From the NCBI RefSeq assembly GCF_910594005.1, contig NC_057826.1, forward strand, positions 22,477,501-22,541,500: a DNA stretch of 64,000 nucleotides. The letters run 5' to 3'. The DNA is from Cervus elaphus. Its lineage: Eukaryota > Chordata > Mammalia > Artiodactyla > Cervidae. The notes beneath the pieces were generated by a model, which was not told where the DNA came from, did no database searches, and saw only the letters and a list, made by a program, of their open reading frames with translations. Of this stretch, positions 57,184 through 64,000 are shown piece after piece. The number at the start of each line of letters is the position of its first letter. The stretch's first letter is position 1. A program made the position numbers and the translations under genes.

Positions 57184-59115
57184 CGCTCAGTCGTGTCCAA
57201 CTCTTTGCGACCCCGTGAATCGCAGCAGGCCAGGCCTCCCTGTCCATCACAAACTCCTGGAGTTTACTCAAACTCATACCCAGTGAGTTGGTGATGCCAT
57301 CCAGCCATCTCATCCTCTGTCGTCCCCTTCTCCTCCTGATCCCAATCCCTCCCAGCATCAGGGTCTTTTCCAATGATTCAACTCTTCGCATGAGGTGGCC
57401 AAAATACTGGAGTTTCAGCTTCAGCATCAGTCCTTCCAATGAACACCCAGGACTGATCTCCTATAGGATGGACTGCGTGGATCTCCTTGCAGTCCAAGGG
57501 ACTCTCAAGAGTCTTCTCCAACACCACAGTTCAAAAGCATCAATTTTTCGGTGCTCAGCTTTCTTCACAGTCCAACTCTCACATCCATACATGACCACTG
57601 GAAAAACCACAGCCTTGACCAGATGGACCTTTGTTGGCAAAGTAATGTCTCTGCTATTTAATATGCTATCTAAGTTGGTCATAACTTTCCTGCCAAGGAG
57701 TAAGTCTTTTAATTTTATGGCTGCAGTCACCATCTGCAGTGATTTTGGAGCCCAAAAAAATAAAGTCTGACACTGTTTCCACTGTCTCCCCATCTATTTC
57801 CCATGAGGTGATGGGACCAGATGCCATGATCTTAGTTTTCTGAATGTTGAGCTTTAAGCCAACTTCTTCACTCTCCTCCTTCACTTTCATCAAGAGGCTT
57901 TTTAGTTCCTCTTCACTTTCTGCCATAAGGGTGGTGTCATCTGCATATATGAGGTTATTGATATTTCTCCTGGCTATCTTGATTCCAGCTTGTGCTTCCT
58001 CCAGCCCAGCATTTCTCATGATGTACTCTGCATATAAGTTAAATAAGCAGGGTGACAATATACAGCCTTGACATACTCCTTTTCCTAGTTGGAACCAGTC
58101 TGTTGTTCCATGTCCAGTTCTAACTGTTGCTTCCTGACCTGCATACAGGTTTCTCAAGAGGCAGGTCAGGTGGTCTGGTGTTCCATCTCTTTCATAATTT
58201 TCCACAGTTTATTGTGATCCACACTGTCGAAGGCTTTGGCGTAGTCAATAAAGCAGAAGTAGATGTTTTTCTGGAACTCTCTTGCTTTTTCGATGATCCA
58301 GCGGATATTGGCAATTTGATCTCTGGTTCCTCTGCTTTTTCTAAAACCAGCTTGAACATCTGGAAGTTGTCAGTTCACGTATTGCTGAAGCCTGGCTTGG
58401 AGAATTTTGAGCATTACTTTACTAGTGTGTGAGATGAGTGCAATTGTGTGGTAGTTTGAGCATTCTTTGGGATTGGAATGAAAACTGACCTTTTCCAGTC
58501 CTGTGGCCACTGTTGAGTTTTCCAAGTTTGCTGGCATATTCAGTGCACCACTTTCACAGCATCATCTTTCAGGATTTGAAATAGCCTAACTGGAATTCCA
58601 TCACATCCACTAGCTTTGTTCGTAGTGATGCTTTCTAAGGCCCACTTGACTTCACATTCCAGGATGTCTGGCTCTAGGTGAGTGATCACACCATTGTGAT
58701 TACCTGGGTCATGATCTTTTTTGTACAGTTCTTCTGTGTATTCTTGCCACTTCTTAATATCTTCTGCTTCTGTTAGGTCCATACCATTTCTGTCCTTTAT
58801 TGAACCCATCTTTGCATGAAATGTTGCCTTGGTATCTCTGATCTCTAGTCTTTCCCATTCTGTTGTTTTCCTCTATTTCTTTGTGTTGATCGCTGAGGAA
58901 GGCTTTCTTATCTCTCCTGGCTATTCTTTGGAACTCTGCATTCAAATGGGAATATCTTACCTTTTCTCTTCTGCTTTTCGCTTCTTTTCTTTTCACAACT
59001 ATTTGTAAGGCCTCCTCAGACAACCATTTTTCTTTTTTGCATTTCTTTTCCATGGGGATGGTCTTGATCCCTGTCTCCTGTACAATGTCACGAACCCCCG
59101 TCCATAGTTCACCAG
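57152..59115 (-). mobile_element. BovB (RTE), about 2 kb, inserted in an older BovB
   Basis: Longest BovB in the window. The 3' end is the (AGTTC)n pentamer tail at 57151-57183; it runs upstream through RT to a 5'-truncated end near 'gtccatagttcaccag'. The TSD 'gctgcagtca' is identical at 57142-57151 and 59116-59125. Little divergence from the common BovB pattern, so relatively young. Confidence 0.96.
57179..59053 (-). pseudogene. BovB ORF2 (reverse transcriptase), broken
   Basis: Five minus-strand blocks in order: 59053-58754, 58809-58540, 58205-57666, 57793-57461, 57439-57179. The first covers the region upstream of RT ('KKAFLSDQHKEIEENNRM'). The second is early RT ('NKASGCDGIPVRLFQ'), the third has the RT boxes 'GVCQGCILSPCLFNLYAEY' and 'IYADDTTLMAE' with catalytic YADD. 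The last two are the C-terminal region ending at the normal stop. The frame changes at each of the first three joins, and an in-frame stop separates the last two. The N-terminal endonuclease is lost by 5' truncation. Not functional. Confidence 0.93.
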
Positions 59116-59234
59116 GCTGCAGTCAATGGGGTTGCAAAGAGTCAGATACGAGTGACTGAACAAAAATCCGTGAAAGTTATAGTTTTCTTCCGTGTGTTCC
59201 AAATTAGAACACTTTTTAATGTTATCTCATATGA

Positions 59235-59420
59235 ATAACACTAGCTATAACAACTGAGTACTACTGTGTACCAGGCATTTTACATATATCATCTCTAATC
59301 ATTACACTAACTTTGTAACCATGCCTTATTAGCCTTATTTTAAAAGTAAAGAAACTGAAAGTTAGACCATTTATGAAACTTTTCCAACGATTCAAGGTCA
59401 TAGGAAGTTGTAGTAGACAC
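59235..59420 (+). mobile_element. MIR
   Basis: 'gtgtaccaggcattttacat', 'atcatctctaatcattacac', 'tttaaaagtaaagaaactga' and 'attcaaggtcataggaagtt' are a clear MIR core. Confidence 0.72.
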
Positions 59421-59996
59421 ATAGAATGGCAACTGCCTACCAATATGCTTCTAAGCGATGTTATTTCACCCTGTTGAGTGGCAGCAGCCAAGGTTTATAC
59501 CATATGATTCTATCCTCATGTCCAGTCAGATGGAGGAAAGACACTAACTTGACCTAGGATCCACAATCCATAGGTGGTTGGTGACTGCCCACTTACCAAT
59601 CTGAAAACAGATTAAGTCCAATCAGATTCTCCTCTTCAGTATGAACTTTTCCAGTGGTGGGTCATCCCTAACACTTAAACATTCTCTTTAAAAGTAAGTG
59701 TTAGGAAAAACAGAAAGTTAAGCAGTTCTAAATGGTCAGAATCTTGAGAACTAGTGACAAAGGGCTGAATTTTTCAGCCCTCTGCCCCATTTATCTTTGT
59801 AAATGCAGTGTTTCTTATTTAAATAACTATTTCAGCCTAGTTGGAAGTGTTGTAGGTAAGGAACTATTCAATAATTTCTCCTATAAGATTATTCTACCTC
59901 TTCATTAAATCACAAATATTTGTGAGAGCAGAGAAAACAGGGAAAATAGACACTATTCATTTAAAATTTCCTTTCTTGGAATCGCTTAACTTTAAA
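59421..59996. other. Unassigned sequence
   Basis: No gene or named repeat recognised. Confidence 0.4.
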
Positions 59997-60004
59997 GCAC
60001 TTGT

Positions 60005-60203
60005 GGGCATTCCTGGTGGCTCAGTTGGTAAAGAATCCGCCTGCAATGTGGGAGATCAGGGCTCAGTTTCTGGGTTGGGAATATCCCCTGGAGAAGGAGA
60101 AGGGAATGGCTACCCACTCCAGTACTCTGGCCGGGAGAATTCTATGGACTGTAATAGTTCACGGGGTCACCAAGATGCAGACACAACTGAACGACTTTCA
60201 CAC
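60005..60203 (+). mobile_element. Bov-tA SINE
   Basis: 'gggcattcctggtggctcag', 'ggctacccactccagtactc', 'gacacaactgaacgactttc'. The 'cacttgt' flanks (about 59998 and 60208) fit a short TSD. The 'gaggagcctggc' part of the body is missing. Confidence 0.93.
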
Positions 60204-60300
60204 AAAACACTTGTACAGTATTTACATAGTCCCTTATTGTAGTAGAAGTAGTGGAAGAAGCTAAAGTCACTTGCATCACTGCAAAAAATGTGTCTATTCC

Positions 60301-60780
60301 CTTGTATAATTACTAATTAATTCATTAATTCAATAAATACATATTTGTTGAGCATCTACTATACTGGCAGAATTGTATTGTGTGTAAGGAATGTGTGTGC
60401 ATGCTCAGTCATATCTGACTCTTTGCAACCCCATGGACTGTAGCCTGCCAGGCTCCTCTGTCCATGGAATTTTCCAGGCAAGAATACTAAAGTGGGTTAC
60501 CATTTCCTACTCAAGAAGATCTTTCTGACTCAGGGATCAAACCCGTATCTCCTGCACTGACAGGTGGATTCTTTACCACTGAACCACCTGGGAAGACCTG
60601 GGTGTAAGGGATACACTGGTGAATAAAACAAAGGTGGTTCTTGCATTCAAAGTATTTATAGTCTAGCAGGAAAAAGACATCAAACAAATAATTGGACAAA
60701 AATTAATTACAGTAGCAGAAAGCACTATATAAGGGAAATAAGATATCTCATAGACTAGAGAATGAGAAACTAATGTAAAA
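60301..60780 (+). mobile_element. Ancient LINE-like repeat, split by Bov-tA
   Basis: 'ttcaataaatacatatttgt' and 'tgagcatctactatactggc' precede the SINE. 'gggatacactggtgaataaa' and 'catcaaacaaataattggac' follow it. Collinear with the fossil family seen at 6886 and 51650. Confidence 0.45.
60392..60600 (-). mobile_element. Bov-tA SINE (minus)
   Basis: 'gtgtgtgcatgctcagtcat' to 'gaaccacctgggaagacc'. 'gtgtaagg' at 60382-60389 and 60602-60609 is the likely TSD. Confidence 0.94.
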
Positions 60781-61004
60781 AATTAAAAGTACTAGTAAGT
60801 CTTAGTCATTATGCCTGCAAGAATAATCACTATGACCAAATAGAGTTCATACTAGGAATTTAAGGATAGTCCAATGTTAAGAAATCTATTAATATAATTT
60901 ACCATATTAGACCATCAATAGAAAAATTATATTAGCATGTCTTTACATGATGAAAGGTATTTTATAAAATTCACCATTCTTAATGAAATGATTTTGTACT
61001 TTTA

Positions 61005-61105
61005 TTGACTGCTTACTACATTTCAAGTACTTTATGAGTTCTAACTCATCTAATCCTTCCTAAAACCCTATGAGGCAATAATATGATGGTCAGATCATAC
61101 AAGGG
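61005..61105 (+). mobile_element. MIR fragment
   Basis: 'tcaagtactttatgagttct', 'aactcatctaatccttccta' and 'aaaccctatgaggcaataat' give the central MIR pattern. Confidence 0.65.
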
Positions 61106-61119
61106 CTAATAGGTCTTGC

Positions 61120-61500
61120 TAAAGATTTGGATGGTATCCTAAGAACAATGGGACGTCACTCAAAGGGTTAAACACTTTTGAAGTATGATGTGGTCAGAGT
61201 TGCATTTTGAAAAGATCATTCTGTATAATACGAAGGTACAAGAGCAGATATAGGGCAACCAATTAGGGAGCTATTAGGGTAGGTTCAATGACTAACATTA
61301 GAACTGTCCAGTTAAGAAACAAGGAAGTTATTAAGAAATTAAATTTAGGGAGAGCTACAAAGTTAATGAATAGAGAGATGATACATATAAGAGGTATTTT
61401 AGGTGAACTGGAAGGGAGAAGGGAATTATAGTTAGACGAGGTAGAAAACTATTGTGACAGACAAGGCATGAGGTAGAGAGAGTCTGAACTGAGGTTACAG
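61120..61500 (+). mobile_element. Ancient LINE-like repeat (L2-type, uncertain)
   Basis: 'gtatgatgtggtcagagttg', 'cattttgaaaagatcattct' and 'gggcaaccaattagggagct' match a widespread fossil, also represented near 7300. Confidence 0.45.
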
Positions 61501-63089
61501 CAAAGAAAATGGAAAGGAAGGCAGAGATATAAGAGGCTCTGAGCATCATTTAAAAAATCCAGAGCTTGATATACACCTGGCACCACAGTAACAGACAGGT
61601 GTTTTGCTTTCATGCACTGTGAGCTCCTTTGTGTTCAAGCATATCTTACTTTTCTTTTTATTTCAGCAGTCAGCACAAATTTTAGGCCACAATAAATCAA
61701 ATATTCACAAAACAGTGACAAAGACAGATATTTTTGGAATTACATTCAGAGTCTATGGCCTTCTTTTCCAAGGGAGTACTTTCTTTTAAATGTTCTTGTT
61801 GGGAACTGTCACAGATTACACTTAAAGTCTTAAAGAGACATGACAACTAAATGCAGTGTGGGATTCAGGATTGTATCCTGAAACACAAAAGTATATTACT
61901 GGGGAACTGGAGAGATTTCAATAATGTCTGCAGATTAGCAAATAGTATTATCTAGTATTTATCAAATAGTATTTATCAATAACAATTTCCTGACTTTGAG
62001 AACTGTACTATACTTCAAGTAGATGTTAACATTAGAGAAAGCTGGGTGAAGAATAATGGAAATTCTACTATTTTTGTAACTTCTTAAGTTTAAGCTTTTA
62101 AATTTTAAAAAATTAATAAATACCCTTATTGATGGCAAATCGTTATTTTTTTTTAAGTATAGAACTTATTTTGAAATCAAAAAAGAAAAGAAAAATTAGG
62201 GTAGAACAAAGGCTGGTGAAAAGGTCAGTAATCTATCTGGGTAATAAATTTCTTGGTTGGAGAGGAGTTGATTAAAAAAACATGGTGTGACTTTAGGTAA
62301 ATACGACTCTGTTTTCTTTTACAGTTTTATAGCTTCCAAAGGCAATTCAAAAGGACAAGGTCCAAAAATATGTTTTGCAATAACAGCATTGTTGAATTAG
62401 TGTAAAAGAGTGGCTACATTGAAGAATAGCATTCATTTAAACAGGGTACCTTATGGTATATTTATTCTAAAAAGTGACTCTTCGTTACTTTTAACACCTC
62501 AGGGTGTTAAAGCAATTTCTGTGTGCTTTGTAAGTGAAAGAAAAGTTAATTGAATGCAATAATTTATCATGTCTCCTGTTTGCAAACACAAGAGTCTGAG
62601 TGAATTTTCTAATCTCGTCTGTTAGGAAGTTCTTCTAGTTTTACCTTTTTGAGGTTATGAGAAAATTTATTACTCTTTAGTAGAAATTTGCTATTCTTTG
62701 GGGGGTGTAAGGAAAGAGAAACAGTGAGAGAGAATAGTGGTGTGCAGGCAGTGTGCAGTTAGCAAGGTCAGCTCTCCGAGGTCATCCAGCCCTCAGCTGC
62801 TCTCAGTGGGTATTCTATCAAGGTCAACCCTGAGCATCCCCCAGGCATATTCACCGATCTGTTGGCCATGAACATTTTATGTAAAATTTATAACTAGGGA
62901 CCTTATTCATGAATTAATAAGCTCAGATTTTCATTCATTAGAAGCTGTATTGGAAGGCCTTTGAACCATATAATTGAAAAAATAATATATAAAATTATAT
63001 AAATATATAAATAATTACCCAAATAGGCATGATGCCCAAGTCTACAACAAAACAGAAGCATTTTATTTATTTCCCTCATGGAGTAACGT
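61501..63089. other. Mostly unassigned AT-rich sequence
   Basis: Holds the 14-bp duplication at 61953-61980 and an AT-rich 'ataatatataaaattatata' stretch near 62980. 62730-62870 is locally GC-richer. No exon recognised. Confidence 0.4.
61953..61980. repeat. 14-bp tandem duplication
   Basis: 'tagtatttatcaaa' followed directly by 'tagtatttatcaat'. Confidence 0.92.
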
Positions 63090-63290
63090 TTTACAGGTTA
63101 TAGACTCAAGCCTTGGAATCAATGTCCTAATTTCTCTATCTTTTGCCACTTAATTTGCCTATATTTTGCTTGTCTTGCTTATAAAACAGATGTAATAACA
63201 TTGTTACCTTCCAGGGAACTTATGTAAATGAATGAATATGGCTGTAAAACAGTTTGCAAACATGAAGTGTTACATACTTACTCATTTCTT
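63090..63290 (+). mobile_element. Possible MIR
   Basis: 'actcaagccttggaatcaat', 'tcttgcttataaaacagatg', 'taataacattgttaccttcc' and 'gtaaaacagtttgcaaacat' follow the MIR order. Confidence 0.5.
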
Positions 63291-64000
63291 GAATGTGCTC
63301 ATTATATTGCCTGCTTTGAACCTTGATATTTGCTTATAACTCTACACTCCAGATTTCCCCAAGGAAGAAATACCAACTTTACTTGCCTGTGCCTTTATAG
63401 ACATCTCTTTATATAAGCAAAGTCCAATTCCTTATACTGCAGAACCAGGAACAAACACAGCTAACTAACCAAAAACCCCAAGCAGTATTCACAGATGGTC
63501 TAAGCCTGTGAGTATAAAAAATGCCCCTCAGTAAAGCTAAGCACATTCATTCAACATTTCCAGTTGGGGATCTTAAGAGAAATACAATGATTTAGAGAGT
63601 TAGTAAAAATTTAAAGTTCACAATACTATCTCACAACTCTCAGATTCTCTGCTTAAACAGAAGACCATATTCTATCACTATTCAAAGAGCAGAATCCTAT
63701 GGAGACTAAGAGAAAATTTTATATCTCAAGAAGATTTGAATCATTTAGCCTCTGTTACTATAGTTTTACACATTTTCTCAATGAATCCCTTCAAATTACT
63801 GCTACTTGTGCTCTACTTGGCCAGTATGAAACTATTACTCACTTGAAAACACAGCCATACTAAAAGTTATTAAGATGATTCATTGAGATAATACATGAAA
63901 CATTCTACACAATATCTGTTCAGGAGTATGAACTCAATAAACAGTAATTACAAAAATGCTTTGCAATTAATAATAATAACTTCTGACAAATCAACTAATG
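63291..64000. other. Unassigned sequence, possible MIR tail at the end
   Basis: No gene seen. 'cattgagataatacatgaaa' and 'gaactcaataaacagtaatt' near 63881-63945 look like a MIR 3' end. Confidence 0.35.

Larger units (their letters stand above)
56847..59170 (+). mobile_element. Older BovB 3' end (plus), split by a younger BovB
   Basis: Left part 56847-57151 reads 'tgctggagaaaacccttgag', 'ggaaggactgatgctgaagc' to 'gcctgatgtgctgcagtca'. The right part 59116-59170 resumes 'gctgcagtcaatggggttgc' and ends 'gtgactgaacaaaaatcc'. The halves are collinear and flank the minus-strand BovB. Confidence 0.9.

Noticed and set aside
57288..57770. 160-codon plus-strand open frame
   Set aside because: Antisense shadow of the young BovB; the same kind of translation recurs over other BovB copies.

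Overview
This window is non-coding nuclear DNA from a ruminant, most likely a bovid (cattle, sheep, goat, buffalo or antelope). The evidence is the repeat content: RTE-type BovB LINEs, their tRNA-headed SINE derivative Bov-tA, the dimeric SINE BOV-A2 with its (AGC)n tail, the ruminant L1 3' end (L1-BT type) and cetartiodactyl CHR SINEs. Beneath these lie mammal-wide fossils: L1M, L2, MIR, MER20/MER5-like and Tigger-like DNA transposons. All repeat names come from reading the sequence against remembered consensus patterns; no masking program was run. Element borders are therefore approximate unless a target-site duplication (TSD) is quoted.

I find no exon, transfer RNA, ribosomal RNA or other host gene that I can defend. 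The longest open frames (about 100 to 235 codons) are remains of BovB reverse transcriptase, or chance frames across SINEs and purine-rich sequence. The window is probably an intron or an intergenic stretch; the sequence alone does not say which.

Layout. 1-10 kb: AT-rich unique sequence with an old L1, a Bov-tA, a BovB 3' fragment, an ATCC/AACC repeat, a (TG)n microsatellite and a repeat-free stretch (8560-8910) with clustered forkhead and GATA core motifs. 10-21 kb: dense repeats, including a three-level nest (L1 <- Bov-tA <- BovB, 11.4-12.9 kb) and a BovB split by a BOV-A2 (19.05-20.4 kb). 21-32 kb: a second (TG)n, about 4 kb of degenerate L1M (23.5-27.5 kb) split by a Bov-tA, then mostly unique sequence. 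32-40 kb: L1, Tigger-like, L1-BT and tandem Bov-tA, then about 4 kb of mostly unique sequence (34.4-38.4 kb). 40-52 kb: fossil L2/MIR/hAT pieces, a clean BOV-A2 with a 12-bp TSD, an L1M split by a CHR SINE, and a CHR2 with a 15-bp TSD. 52-55 kb: largely unique. 55-59 kb: old L1, then the longest BovB (about 2 kb, minus strand) inserted into an older plus-strand BovB, giving adjacent inverted copies. 59-64 kb: MIR, L2-like and two Bov-tA copies, ending in unique sequence.

The informative content is the stratigraphy of insertions, several direct microduplications of 14-29 bp, a candidate regulatory cluster and one weak candidate exon. I see no undescribed biological system here.
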